A stretch of 64,000 bases of DNA from Dugong dugon (lineage: Eukaryota > Chordata > Mammalia > Sirenia > Dugongidae): the NCBI GenBank assembly GCA_030035585.1, contig CM057469.1, positions 114,244,650 to 114,308,649 on the forward strand. The letters run 5' to 3'. The translations under genes and the position numbers were made by a program. The notes beneath the pieces are model-generated. The model ran no database searches, was not told the origin of the DNA, and saw nothing but the letters and a program-made list of their open reading frames with translations. Positions 46,470-58,167 of this stretch are shown piece by piece. Every line of letters starts with the position of its first letter. Within the stretch, counting starts at the first letter, position 1.

Positions 46470-46895
46470 TGGTTGTCTTCTGCTCTAACAGAAATACCAC
46501 AAGTGGGTGGTTTTGAAGAACAGAAGTCTATTTTCTCACAGTTGAGGAGGCTAGAAGTCAGAATTCAGGGCACAAGCTATAGGAGAAGACTCTCTCTCTG
46601 TTGGTTCTGGGGGAAGATACTTGTCTATTCCAGCTTCTGCCGCACTGGCGTTTCTCAGTTCCTTGGCCATCTTCACGTGGATTCTATCACCCTACCCCTT
46701 TGTGCTTGCTTGCTCCTCCTTATAACCCATGTCGTTCCTTATAACTCAGAAGTGATTAGGTTTAGGACACACCCTATACTGATATGACCTCATTAACATG
46801 ACAAAGAAAGACCTGTTTTCAAGAAGGATTCTATTCGCAGGTAATGAGGTTAGGATTCCAACACTTATTTAGGGAAGACGTAGTTCAATCAATAA
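46470..46895 (-). mobile_element. Repeat R, copy 2
   Basis: Same family and orientation as 8230-8781. 'ctaacagaaataccacaagt', 'gaggaggctagaagtcag' and 'gtagttcaatcaataatgg'. Shorter in the middle. The 104-codon frame at 46473-46787 lies in this repeat and is not a gene. Confidence 0.75.
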
Positions 46896-47624
46896 TGGTG
46901 GGTTAATCTGAAAATGGTCCAATTAGGGGAGTACTAGCCTTGATACCAAAAACTACATCCATCATATCTTTAGGTCTTGTCCTGTTATGTTACATGACTA
47001 CCTTCGCTGTTTAAAAACCTGATTAGCCACTGGAACCTTAGTACAGTACATGGTACTGCTAAGAAAATATTCAGATTCAAGTGCTGGGTTCTCCACTGAG
47101 AGCAGTAAATCACAAAATTCTTCCAGTTTCTAATTTTATTGTTAACATATTCATGGAGAATAAGGAGAATATTTGATATATTTTTTGGATCTTAAAGTAA
47201 ATTTTGGAAATTATACCAATTTCATATTTCACAAAACATTTAAAAAAACTATAGATCATGTTACCACCCATAAAGTGGTAATACTTTCATGATTAGAAAT
47301 ATTTATCTTGAATTTTGTATATTTCACATTGTAGCTCATATTAGGCTTAAAGACTTATCTGACTTTCTGTCCCTGTTTAAATCATCTTGCTTTCTCCCTC
47401 TTTACACTGATACATGTTTCTTTATGGAACAACCATTTAGATCTGAATATCCCAGTGATCTTTCTCATATGTCATGCCTTTCGTCTCTGCTATTCTGAGA
47501 ATCACAGCCCATAGTCTATTTCTCAATGCTTTCTTTTTGCACTATAACACAAAAGGCAGTCTCAGAAAGAGTTGGAAATATAAACATTTATGGCATAAAT
47601 ATTATAGTTAATATAATAATAAAT

Positions 47625-47765
47625 ATGATTAATATTTATTGAGCACTTATTATGTATGCATCAGGCACTATCTGAAGCAATTTACATGTGCTATCTCCAT
47701 TAATTTACACAAAAAATCTAGAGTCTCTTTTACATAAAGAAACTGAGGCCCAGAGATATTAATTA
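47625..47765 (+). mobile_element. L2 3' end, left part
   Basis: 'attatgtatgcatcaggcac' and 'gaaactgaggcccagagat' are L2 3' text. It resumes after the foldback element at 47989 ('cttgtccaagttcacagc'). Confidence 0.75.
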
Positions 47766-47986
47766 CTGTATTTTTATGCAAATAAAACACGCTTTCTACA
47801 TTTGTTTGCCAATAGTGCCCTCTCTCCCGTGAGGTACTTTCATAAGTGTGCTTTGCTGTTTTTTTTTTTAACAGTAGAATGTAGGAAAAAAATTGGTGTA
47901 CTGGCGCTTATAAAAATATCTCGTGGAGGGAGGGGGCAGTTGGCAAACAAATACAGAAGGCTTGTGTTAGTTGTGTAAAAATACGG
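47766..47986. mobile_element. Foldback MITE, copy 2 (221 bp)
   Basis: Same structure as 5849-6066. The left arm starts 'ctgtatttttatgcaaat' and holds 'catttgtttgccaatagtg'. The right arm holds 'ggcagttggcaaacaaatac' and ends 'gtaaaaatacgg'. It is flanked by TA (47764-47765) and TG (47987-47988), the latter taken as a mutated TA. It sits inside L2, whose text resumes immediately after. Confidence 0.82.
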
Positions 47987-48065
47987 TGCTTGTCCAAGTT
48001 CACAGCTTATATGTGATGGAGCTGGGACTGTACTTCAACCCTTTTGATTCTAGAATCAGTAACCA

Positions 48066-48455
48066 GTGTTTCTCAAAGGGTGGTTCTGGATTAGCAGCAT
48101 CAGCAACATCTGAGAATTTGGTAGAAATACAAATTATCAGACTTCACTCTAGCTAGCTAGATAGTTGTCATTTGAGTTGATTCTGACCTATAGTGACACT
48201 GTGTGTTCCAGAGTAGAACTGCACTCCATAGGATTTTCAAGGCTGTGAACTTTGGCTAACAGATCACCAGGCATTTCTTCAGAGGTGACTCTGGGTGAAT
48301 TTGAACTGCCAACCTTTCAATTAATAGTCAAGGGCTTAACAGTTTTTGCCACCCAGGGACTGAATCAGAAACTGAGGGAGTAGGGCTCAGCAATCTGTGT
48401 TATGACAAGCCCTCCAAGGGATTCTGATGAAGCTCCAGTGTGAGAACCACTGCAC
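48066..48455 (+). mobile_element. MER5A-type hAT element, split by an AfroSINE
   Basis: 'gtttctcaaagggtggttct', 'gcagcatcagcaacatctga' then, after the SINE at 48163-48360, 'gaatcagaaactgagggag', 'cagcaatctgtgttatgaca' and 'gtgagaaccactgca'. The order and ends match MER5A. Confidence 0.85.
48163..48360 (-). mobile_element. AfroSINE, older subtype, inside MER5A
   Basis: 'gttgtcatttgagttgattc', 'gcactccataggattttcaa', 'aacagatcaccaggcatttc', 'gccacccagggac'. I could not define a clear target duplication. Confidence 0.9.
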
Positions 48456-48784
48456 TAAACTGTACTGCTTCAGTGCTTAATTTAACAGAGAGCTGGACAT
48501 AAATTAATGGAAGAGATTTACTGGAATAAGTAAGACTAATTTTGGTTATTTTACTCTTACTATTAGTATTTATATATTCTTAAACAATCTGTTTTACAAT
48601 CAACTAGATCAGTTGTTAAATTAATGACTTCATATTCATTAAGTACCTTCAGTGGACAAGAGATTAGATTCAATGAGAGAACCAGAAATGGGTAAGATAT
48701 TATTTCCCTCAAACAGCTTTTAATATTATAGGAAGATAAGAAAAACTAAAAACATAAATATCACTAAAAATACTATACATAATT

Positions 48785-49000
48785 TGATGGTTTAGAATGT
48801 GAGGTCTGGAATTGGAAAAAACTGAACTTAGATCTGTACTCTTACTGACCTTGGCCAAGTGATTTGACTGTTCAATACAGCTTCTCAATTCTCCTTAAAA
48901 TAACATAACTTACTAGGTTGTTATGAGAACTTATGATAATATATGTTTTGCACAATGTCTAAAATATATTAATCTCCCAATAAATGATAATTACTTATCG
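48785..49000 (+). mobile_element. MIR SINE
   Basis: 'ctgaccttggccaagtgat', 'aggttgttatgagaacttat' and 'gcacaatgtctaaaatat' follow MIR order. Confidence 0.75.
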
Positions 49001-49030
49001 CTACTTCTTTTACTACTACTTTGCCACTTT

Positions 49031-49430
49031 GAGGAAGACCAAAGAAGAACGGACACCTTTGAATTATGGTGTTGGCAAAGAATGTTGAATATACCATGGA
49101 CTTCCAAAAGAACAAACAAATCTATCTTGGAAGAAGCACAGCGAGAATGCTCTTAGAAGCAAGGATGGTGAGACTTTGTCTCACATACTTTGGACATGTT
49201 ATCTGAAGGGACCAGTCCCTGGAGAAGGACATCATTCTTGGTAAAGTGGAGAGTCACTGAAAAAGAGGAAGATCCTCAATGAGATGGATTGACATAGTAG
49301 CTGCAACAACGGGTTCAAGCATAGCAAAGATTGTGAGGATGGCATAGGACCAGGCAGTGTTTTGTTCTGCTGTACGTAGGGTCACTATGAGTTGGAACCG
49401 ACTCGATGGTAACTAACAACAATAACAACA
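49031..49430 (+). mobile_element. RTE LINE 3' fragment
   Basis: 'gaggaagaccaaagaagaac' to 'gtaactaacaacaataac'. The tail 'gggtcactatgagttggaac' then 'cgactcgatgg' is the clearest in-window match to the AfroSINE tail. Confidence 0.92.
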
Positions 49431-51190
49431 TCACCACTAGCAGTAAGTAGTTTATGTTACGATCCTAACGAATGGCAAAAACAACGGATTATTTAGATGT
49501 TCAAGGAACTGAAAGAGCACTAAGGGCTGGGAAGTTCAAAGAAAATTTTAAAGAAAAGGTAGAAACTAAGGGAGACAACTTCTATCTTTATCTCCCTTTG
49601 GTAAAAAGGAAAAAAAAAAAAAAGAGTTGGCAAAAAGAGGAATTTGGAAGAAATTTTGTGGGAAGGTGAGTTTTGATGGGGCAACACATTTGTAACAGAA
49701 AACAGGTGAAGATGGACCAAGTTCAGATATATAGTAAATATATGTGGAGTTTGTCTTGTTAGAAACTAGAATTCATCTCTACCAAATTTGACATTTTTTG
49801 TGCAAAATATTATATCCCATAGCAAAATTATTAAAATCATAATACTCAAGTGGTAGGTACTTACAAAGAACCAATAATCTCCCAGCTATATTGGAATTCT
49901 CTTAATCCTTTAAAATCCATCCAGAGTGAAAAGTGCTCAGAAAGGAAACATTAAGAAAAGAATGAAAACACTGTTAGAAAGGTGAAAAATGACGTTGTTG
50001 GGCAATGCATTTTAAGAGGCAACAATCACAGCAGGATTTTCTTAGGCCAAAAATTGAGCCAGAGAAACAGATCAAAAGATAATGGAAAATAGAATTTTTC
50101 AAAAGATATCTAGAGTCGATTGCACTCTAATGACCCATTTGATTTTATAAATCCCATTAATAATTCAAGCTGTACATTTCTCAACCTTTTATCCTTAAGG
50201 CTTAGCCGAAATTAAGTCAACTAACGACTGCATTAACAATAGGCAAGAGAATAGAATTGTGTTTACTGTGCTTCCAAAGTGATTTCCAAAGCAGATTCAC
50301 TGGTAAAGAACAAATCCTCTTAGCTCTTGCTGGCTTTGAAAATGTTTGTGTAGTGCAATTTTGTGCTCTCCGATGAACCCATTCTGTGACTGTCTGTTCA
50401 GTTGTCCTAGGTCATTGGTGAGTTTTAAAATAGGAGCTGTTTTTTTAACTGAGATCTTCAGATTAAATAGACACATTTTCTGATATCTTAACATGATCTA
50501 AAAGCTTGCTTTAAACCATACTTTGGAAATATATAAATCTCAAACTTCTCACTGCATTAATAATACCAGCTTTACTAAGCTAATAACCACACTTTATTCT
50601 TCATTTCTTTTTAAAAATAAAGATCTGGAATATACTTACAATATGTTACATGGTACAATTTTAGAAGTTCTGATGTGGAGGATAAACAGATTATTTCTAA
50701 GAGAAAGTATTTTAAGATATGTTGTTGAGCATAATTCCACATCAAAGTGTTTTAAAAATAACTGCAGTTGAAAACTAAAAGACCAGAAAGAAAGCAAACG
50801 GAGTATTGGAGATGGGAGGTAAGTAAACTTAGTAACATGAATAACAGTGACTGACTTCTTAAATCTCTCAATCTATTTGATCTTATATTAGCACATTTAC
50901 ATAAGGAACATTTCTACATCCTGACAGGTTGATTACGTAAATCCAGTGCATTTACTAAGTGAATAAACAAAAAGAAATGTTGTGATCAAAAGTTTTTTAT
51001 TACTTTCACTCAATTTTAAGGCCTCACACAAATTATTTCCCAATGGGCTACTGTCTTGGCTTGTAGGGAAGAAGTACCTGATTTAAATCCCAGTACTGCC
51101 ATGGAATGGAATATAACCAAGAGACAGGTTATATTCTTTGCATGAACATTAGTTTGTTTACATACCCTGTTGAGAATAAACACAGTAATT
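49431..51190. other. Mostly unique intergenic DNA
   Basis: No gene recognised. Frames 49472-49669, 50297-50494 (reverse) and 50523-50771 have no domain. Confidence 0.55.
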
Positions 51191-51311
51191 GCACCAATGG
51201 ACTCAAACATACCAACAATCATAAAGATGGCTGAGGACCAGGCAATGTTCCCTTCTGTTATACCTAAGGTTGCAGAGTCAGAGCTGACTTGAGAACAACT
51301 AACAACAACAT
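51191..51311 (+). mobile_element. RTE 3' tail fragment
   Basis: 'gactcaaacataccaacaat', 'gaggaccaggcaatgttccc', ending 'caactaacaacaacatgg'. It could instead be the 3' half of another composite element like 85-416, which shares 'ctcaaacataccaa'. Confidence 0.8.
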
Positions 51312-52144
51312 GGTAATGTCTTAGGAATTAGAGTAAAACATATATGAAAATGCCTGGTACATGGTAGGCATTTAACAAATATTAGAAACAACTGGATTTG
51401 GCATTTGGTTAATTATGGAAACTATACTTGCTCTGCAGGAACTTGGAAAATTAATTTATATGAGCATGCTGACATCAAGGCAACTTTCATTTTTCCTTTT
51501 TTTTTTTTTTTTTTAGGACTGATGGGAGATGATGCTCCATGAATCTCTCCTGTTCTTGCACGTCTTCTGAGCAAACGGCAGTTTTACTAGCAGCCCTCTT
51601 TCAAAGATTGGGGTTTCCTAATCTGGAGGTTTCAAACAAACCAATCAACCTACTGTTTGCTCAAGGTCAGGCTGGACTGCTCTGCATCACCATCTTATGT
51701 TTTTTGAATAGAGAATGTAATATTAAAATATTCTGCAACTTTTATTATATACTGCTTCACTGGCAGAGAAAAAAATAAATATAAAATATGGTACAGTATA
51801 TGTGACTTGGTTTTGCACTTCATATTTTCATATGACGAGGGATTACATCAGGTTTTTGCTCTTTCTCTGCTCAAATCACTCTGTTGATGCCGACTTTCTG
51901 TTATTGACTGGATGAAGGCCTTTGTTGGAGCTGCATGGCAAATTGATGTACCAGGCAGTATAATGGAAGACTAAGGGACATGACCATCTTAAGGAAAGGA
52001 AAAGTCAGATTAGCAACTTCAGTTTTCAAAACCAAAAAAATAAGGGTCTCCTGAAAGTAGTCATTCACGTCCTGTGTGTCTAGAGAGGTGAATGAAATCA
52101 ATCTTCACAGAAAAGATTAGCTATAGAATGTTAAAGTTGGATTA
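51312..52144. other. Unique intergenic DNA
   Basis: Contains a T-run near 51498-51514. The frames 51539-51778 and 51901-52101 (reverse) show no domain. Confidence 0.55.
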
Positions 52145-52270
52145 GACATAAATATCATCTAGTTCAAGTCTAGAGAGATTTGGTCACTTGTCCAAGGTCA
52201 CAAAGTACATTTGGTGACACACAGATCTCATAACTACAAGCCCAGCATATTATTTCTCTGTATCAGACAT
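52145..52270 (+). mobile_element. MIR/L2-type fragment
   Basis: 'gtcacttgtccaaggtcaca' and 'gcatattatttctctgtatc' fit the shared MIR/L2 text. Confidence 0.6.
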
Positions 52271-53421
52271 TTAAAACCGTGACTGCAATACCAAGGGAGT
52301 CGGCAGTCAGAGTTTCTTTGATTTGGGAGACAATAAATCTCAGGGAGTTTCTTTTTTCATTCATTGGCTCTGTCTTTCAGTTTAGTGGAGCTATTAAATC
52401 ATTTTTTCCCCATGTAACTGTGTTCGAGTTACATATAATTTAAGCATTTTTGAGATTTATAAATATTTTTTGTTCTCACCTAGACCAATTTATATAGTTT
52501 ATATTTCTATTACAATTATTTATTACTAATGATATACAGTAAACATGAAAGAGTTCTACTTAGGAAATAGTAGCTAATTGGTTAAAATTGAATTGTAGGT
52601 TAAATCTGAACTTAATTGGATGTTTTCCATAAGCTTTTTTTGTCTATATTGCTCAAGGTAATCATTGTGATAAGCTTTATGTCATTAATTTTCATTCATT
52701 GAAATATATATATTTACATTTCATTATATGTAAATGTGTATTTCATTATGTATATTTTTAGCTTAAAGTTCCATATGTATTTGGAAATATCTTGCAAATT
52801 GTAAATTGAGTAATACAAATACCAGTTAATGTAATATAACCATTTTGCGATAAGCTAGAACATATTAAGTTCTAAGAAAATTTTGGATTTTTATAGAGTT
52901 AGATACTTAAAAAAGGAAGATTTCCCATAATGTCTATAGGAATATTTGTGTACTTATAAGTATTTTCAAATTTATGAAAGTAAGTATAATTGGCCATAAA
53001 AAGTGCCAAGTACAAATTTTGCAATCTAACTTTATAGCATATCAATGTTTTAATAGCTTTCAATATTATTGCCAATCCAAATCAAATTAACTATAATTTA
53101 ATTATAATTACCTCTTAACTACACATACAGAATAACAAAGAAAATAATTAAAATTTCTGGAAAAATTGCTTTGTTTAACTCAAAAAACAAATTTGAAAAA
53201 TCTGAGGGACTGAATTGAATATCAAAATCTACTTGCAAAAAAAGGTGCTGTAGTCTTGCACAGAACCAGGGCCATTTTGTGATAAGGTAGAGCCGTTAGA
53301 CTGTGTTAAAAAGACAAAAGTAACTCCTGGTACATTATTTCAGAGAGGTGTTTATCAGATGATTATTTACTCATCAGCTCCTTGTTTGGATAGAAAACAA
53401 AAAGGCAGAGACTTTAAAAGA
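52271..53421. other. Very AT-rich intergenic DNA
   Basis: No gene or assignable repeat; may include eroded L1. Confidence 0.5.
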
Positions 53422-53598
53422 CCTGACATTCGGTGGTACAGTGGTTAAAGAGATTTACTGCTAACCTAAATGTCAGCGATTTGAAATGACCGGTGGCTCT
53501 GCCGGAGAAAGATGTGGCAGTCTGCTTCAAAAAGACGTACAGCCTTGGAAATCCTATGGGGTCACTATGAGTCAGAATCTATTCAGTTGCAGTGGGTT
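53422..53598 (+). mobile_element. AfroSINE, long form
   Basis: 'ggtggtacagtggttaaag', 'ggagaaagatgtggcagtct', 'ggtcactatgagtcagaatc'. Confidence 0.9.
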
Positions 53599-53752
53599 TG
53601 ATTTGTAGATTGTTACATGTTTTCAAGTTACCAAAGTGTATTGATAATTTAAATCTGTTCCCTGGCTGATCATCTCAAGAATGATAGTTCTTTATTCTCA
53701 AAATTCCAACCACCAAGAGGAACTTTTGTGTTTCAAGATACCAAACACCAAG

Positions 53753-53950
53753 CCTGTTGCCATCCTGTCAATTCCAACTCATAGTGACCCTATAGGACAG
53801 AATAGAACTACCCCCTAAGGATTCCAAGGCTGTAATCTTTATGGAAGGAGACTGCCACATCTTTCTCCTGCAGAGCTGCTGGTAGGTTCAAACTGCTAAC
53901 CTTTTGGTTAGCAGCCAGGCCCTTAACTTCTGCACCACTGGGGTTTCCAG
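53753..53950 (-). mobile_element. AfroSINE, long form
   Basis: 'cctgttgccatcctgtcaat', 'tgaccctataggacagaata', 'ctgctaaccttttggttagc', 'ccactggggtttcca'. It lies 155 bp from an opposite-strand copy, so the pair could form a hairpin in RNA. Confidence 0.92.
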
Positions 53951-54084
53951 ATAGTACCTCCAGATGAGCCAACAAACCCTCTCTCAACCCATCACCCAGC
54001 AAGCAGGAAAAGTTCTTCTCTGCCTAAAAATACATGGAAGAACGAACCTTCCCAGCTCCCTCCCTCTGACACAGAGAAATATGC

Positions 54085-54185
54085 TCTCTTCCTTCCTCCC
54101 TCCCTTCCTCCTTCCCTTCCTCCCTGCCTTCCTTTGTTCTTTTTTCCTTCCTTCCTCCCTTCCTCCCTTCTTTCCTTCCTTCCAT
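54085..54185. repeat. (CTTC/CCTT)n microsatellite
   Basis: About 100 bp of pyrimidine-only CCTTCC-type units. The antisense K/R/G-rich frames here are artefacts of composition. Confidence 0.95.
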
Positions 54186-54189
54186 TTCT

Positions 54190-54285
54190 TAAAGTGCCTA
54201 ACATGTATCAGACACTGTGCTAGGTTCTGCGAATCTAATGGTGAGCCTTTATGGAACACATAATCTAGTAGGGAAGGCAGAAAAC
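54190..54285 (-). mobile_element. Antisense L2 3' end
   Basis: 'cagacactgtgctaggttct' and 'aatctagtagggaaggcaga' match reversed L2 3' text. Confidence 0.65.
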
Positions 54286-54660
54286 CCAACTACCACATCA
54301 GTACTCCCCTTAAATACGGTGGAGAGGGTCCCTGCCCTGGGCACAAACACATAGACAAAATGCAATACAGAACAAATAGACACCTCATCACTCAGAATCT
54401 AGCATTCAGTCCCAGGGCAGAATAACACTAATTTAAACATCCACTCTCATATCAAGACTGTTCAGTCCACAGACAAAAAGTTCACATTGTTGGTCTTATT
54501 GCTCTCAAATGAAAGGCAGCTGCATCTGAGTGCTATAAAATTGTGTGAGTTGTACTGTTCTGTAAGATGGACAATACTTCAGACAATGTGGAGAAAATTA
54601 AGCACTGGATGGACTTACAAAAGAGAAAATACAAATGTATTTACTAGTAACAAAGGTGTC

Positions 54661-55158
54661 ATGAATTGAATTATGTCCCCCAAAAATGTGTGTCACCTTG
54701 GCTAAGCCATGATTCCTAGTATTGTGTGATTGTCCATCATTTTTCTATCTGAAGTGATTTTTCTATGTGTTTTAAATTCTACCTCTATGATGTTAATGAG
54801 GTGGGATTAGTGGTAATTAGATTGATGAGGTAGGAGTCAATCGACAAGATTAGGTTGTATCTTAAGTCAATTTCTTTTCAGATATAAAGAAGAGAAGCAA
54901 GCAGAGAGACATGGGAACCTCATAACACCAAGAAAGCAGTGCCTGGAGCAGAGCGTGTCCTTTGGACCTGAGGTTCCTGTGAGCAGAAGCTCCTAGACCA
55001 GAGGAAGACTGATGACAAGGACCTTTCCCCAGAACCAACAGAGAGAGAAAGACTTCCCCTGCAGCTGACGCCCTGACATAAGAAAATAAATATCTCTTTG
55101 TTAAAGCTATCCACTTGTGGTATTTCTGTTACAGCAGCACTAGATGACTAAGACAGAT
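54661..55158 (+). mobile_element. Repeat R, copy 3
   Basis: 'tatgtcccccaaaaatgtgt', 'accaagaaagcagtgcctgg', 'gtgtcctttggacctgaggt', 'gtggtatttctgttacagca', 'ctagatgactaagac'. Flanked by GTCATGAA and GGCATGAA (54658-54665 and 55159-55166), a possible 8-bp TSD. No ORF is kept. Confidence 0.75.
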
Positions 55159-55166
55159 GGCATGAA

Positions 55167-56044
55167 AGCAGTATAATAGTGATTTGCATAATTAAAAAAA
55201 TTTCCCAGAATTCTGAGCATCTGTTTTTTGTGTCTCTTCTTATTCTATTTTCTACTTCCAGAAGTACTAATACACATTTGTTCAACTTTCATACATGCTG
55301 CACATAGCAGCTGAGAAGAAGTTTGCTGTATGAAATAATCTCTATTACTTGTAAATTTATATAACAGAAGTTTGGATATAACCTATGTGAACCATGGTCC
55401 CTCTTCTTTACATAGGCAACTAGAATATTCTTTACATTTTAAAAAGCTAGAAATGCAAATAGTTTTACTAAAATAAAAATATTTCATAAATTTTATTTGT
55501 TTTCAAAAAGTCAGATTAATTACCTTTATGTAAATATAATTTAAATTTTTTATTTACAATAATTAAAAGGAAAGGGAAAAACACAAATTATAAGATATAA
55601 TTTTGAATATTTTAGAAGAAAACAACTACCATATTTGCAAAAATTATTATTTTGATTTTGTTTTAACTATGTTTTAATTAAATATAGTCACTTTTGTATA
55701 CTTTACATACTTTTTTATAAAAAATATAGTTTAGTTTTTAATCTTTCAGCACTGAGAATGAGTACAAAGATTGTTAGAGAAATAGAAAATTCAAAATGCA
55801 ACTCAAAAAATTTTAAATATAAAATCTTTAGAGAGGCAGACTGCTTAAATTCTAACAACCTGAGAAAATGAAAAAGAACATATTTTTGTGGAGCATGACC
55901 CACTAAAAATTTGTAATCAGAACATTACAAATTATTTATTAATATATATTAATTACTTAATTATTGATCAAAACTGTGAAACTGAGCCAAAGAATTACTC
56001 TCATGAAATCTACTGCTTGAATAGTTCAGATGAAAGCTTTATAA
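55167..56044. other. AT-rich intergenic DNA
   Basis: No gene; low-complexity A/T stretches. Confidence 0.55.
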
Positions 56045-56305
56045 CTTTATATTCTGTAGTAGCTGAAGATTTCATTACCCATCAAAATAATGAAAATGTA
56101 TGTGCTTCTATTTGCATGCATTTGCTCGTATATGCACAAAATGTCTCTGGAAGGGCACATGGGAGCTATGAAGGTGATTATCTCTGGGAAGGGAGGTAAG
56201 TGACTGGGTGAGTGGGAGACAGCATGCTTTCTGAACCATTTGAACATTGTGTGTGCATTAGTGATTAAAAAATAAATTGTTTTCAAATCAAAAAAAAAAA
56301 AAAAA
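56045..56305 (+). mobile_element. Old L1 3' end with poly(A)
   Basis: 'gtctctggaagggcacatgg', 'gattatctctgggaagggag', 'gaaccatttgaacattgtg', then 'aaaaaataaattg' and an A-run at 56290-56304. Confidence 0.7.
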
Positions 56306-56649
56306 CTTGATTTGAAGAAGGACATTCTGTACCACCTCTTGTTAGTGAATTTGCTTCTGTCTTCAACTGACATAAAAATAAGAAGTTATAGCCTATAATT
56401 CTACAGAGTATTTAAAAAAAAGAATTGGTTTATACTCATAGTACATCAAGGACTGTGCAAACAGAATAATCAATTGTGGGCAAAGCACATGAATTGACTG
56501 AGTCTTGCTTTAGTTTTGTTGCTGTATAGCTTTACGAATGCACTTTTATTTCATCTTGTTAGCTACCCTAATTAATCAATAAATTAATGATCCCTTTCTT
56601 CATTTATTTATACATTTTAAATTAAAAATATGTCAAACTGTAGTAAGAT

Positions 56650-56901
56650 TAGAAACACACGGTCCCTTCCCTTTGAGAGCACAGTCTAGTGGAGGGGCTG
56701 AAGATTGAAAGGCAGTTCCAGCATTATTTGATAATTGTTATAAAATGTTAAAACTACAGCACTGTGGGATAAAATAAAAGGCACATAACTCAAACTAGTG
56801 AGTTAGCCAGGGGAGAAAGTTCAAGAAAATCTTTCCAGACAGAGATCAGGACCAAATGAGACTCACTGTACCTTCAGTTTAATTTACAGCAAATATATTG
56901 G
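56650..56901 (-). mobile_element. Antisense L2, left part
   Basis: 'gagagcacagtctagtggag' and 'tagccaggggagaaagttca' resemble reversed L2 3' text. Interrupted by the RTE at 56902 and resumes at 57578. Confidence 0.6.
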
Positions 56902-57577
56902 AGAGGATGGACTGCGCCTCAACATAAACAAAGAAAAATCCTCGCAACTGGACCAATAAGCAACATCATGATAAATGGAGAAAAGACTGAAGCTGTCAAG
57001 GATTCCGTTCTACTTGGAGCCACAATCAATGCCCATGGAAGCAACTGTCAAGAAATCAAAGGAAGTATTACACTGGGCAAATCTGCTGCAAAAGACCTCT
57101 TTAAAGTGTTAAACGCAAAGATGTCACTTTGAGGACTAAGGTGCGCCTTACCCAAGCCATGATATTTTCAGTCCCCTCATGTACATGTGAAAGCTGGACA
57201 ACAAATAAGAAAGACTGAAGAATGGTGTTGGTGAAGAACATTGATTACATCATAGACTCCTAGAAGAACAAACAAATCTGTCTTGGAAGAAGTACAACCA
57301 GAATGCTCCTTGGAAGCAATGATGGCGAGACTGTCTCATGAACTTTGGACATGTTATCAGAAGACACCAGTTCCTGGAAAAGGACATGGTGCTTGGTAAG
57401 ATAGACGGTCAGGGAAAAAGAGAAAGACCCTCAACTAGTGGATTGACACAGTGGCTGCAATAACAGGTTCAAATGTAGCAACGATTGTGAAGATAGTGCA
57501 GGATCAGGCAGTGTTTCCTCTGTTGTACGTAGGGTCGCTATGAGTTGGAACTGACTTGATGGCACATAACAACACAG
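56902..57577 (+). mobile_element. RTE LINE 3' fragment
   Basis: 'cgcctcaacataaacaaaga', 'caaatctgctgcaaaagacc', ending 'gcacataacaacacagc'. Its 'aaagaaaaatcctcgcaac' shows the RTE site near 56916-56935 without any L1, unlike the arms at 35 and 37 kb. Confidence 0.92.
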
Positions 57578-57957
57578 CAACAAACTGAAGAAGAAAGCAG
57601 GTCCTAGATCACCAAGGGCTTTACCTTCCATTATTTACCAAGGAGTTTACATTTTATCCATAGGGCTCTGGGGAACTGTTGATGAGTTTTGAACAGGCAA
57701 GTCACTGTGATCATGCTTGTGGTTTAGAACAATCACTTTGCTACAGGGTGGAGAATAAGTTAGAAGGGAGAGAGAATAAAGCCAGAGATGGTTAGTGGGC
57801 TATTGGAATTGTTAGGGTCAGAAAGAGAATAGTCTAAAGGAAGGAAGTGGCAGTATGACTGAGAAGATAAGGAATAAGGTAGTGAGTCCCTGTTGATTAA
57901 TTTGATAATTTGCTTTTGTTTTGGGACATGGGGGATTTGTGGGCTCCCTGGGGTCAA
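57578..57957 (-). mobile_element. Antisense L2, right part
   Basis: 'ccaaggagtttacattttat', 'aggcaagtcactgtgatcat' and 'gctacagggtggagaataag' are reversed L2 ORF2 C-terminal text. Confidence 0.6.
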
Positions 57958-58167
57958 GGGTTGCCAGATTTAGCAAATAAAAATACAGGATGCCCAGGTA
58001 AATTTCAACTTTTGATAAACACAGAATTATTTTTAGTATAAATACAGTCCATGCAAATTTGTATACATATACAAACACAAGCATATATTTATACTAAAAA
58101 GAATTACTCTTTGTTTATCTGAAGTTCTAATTTAACTGAATGTCCTGTATTTTATCTGACAATCCTA
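57958..58167. mobile_element. Palindromic MITE, about 210 bp
   Basis: The left arm 'gggttgccagatttagcaaa' and 'aaatacaggatgcccagg' pairs with the right arm 'gaatgtcctgtattttatct' and 'gacaatcc'. The two arms meet near 58050. It resembles a widespread eutherian palindromic DNA element; I do not name it. Confidence 0.7.

Noticed and set aside
46473-46787. 104-codon frame, possible small gene
   Set aside because: It lies wholly inside dispersed repeat R and is not kept in the other two copies.
53984-54289. K/R/E/G-rich antisense frame resembling a basic protein
   Set aside because: Produced by the (CTTC)n microsatellite read on the other strand.
54661-55158. Repeat R as a solo endogenous retrovirus LTR
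   Set aside because: No TG...CA ends or adjacent internal retroviral sequence could be confirmed, and flanks suggest 7-8 bp duplications; left unclassified.
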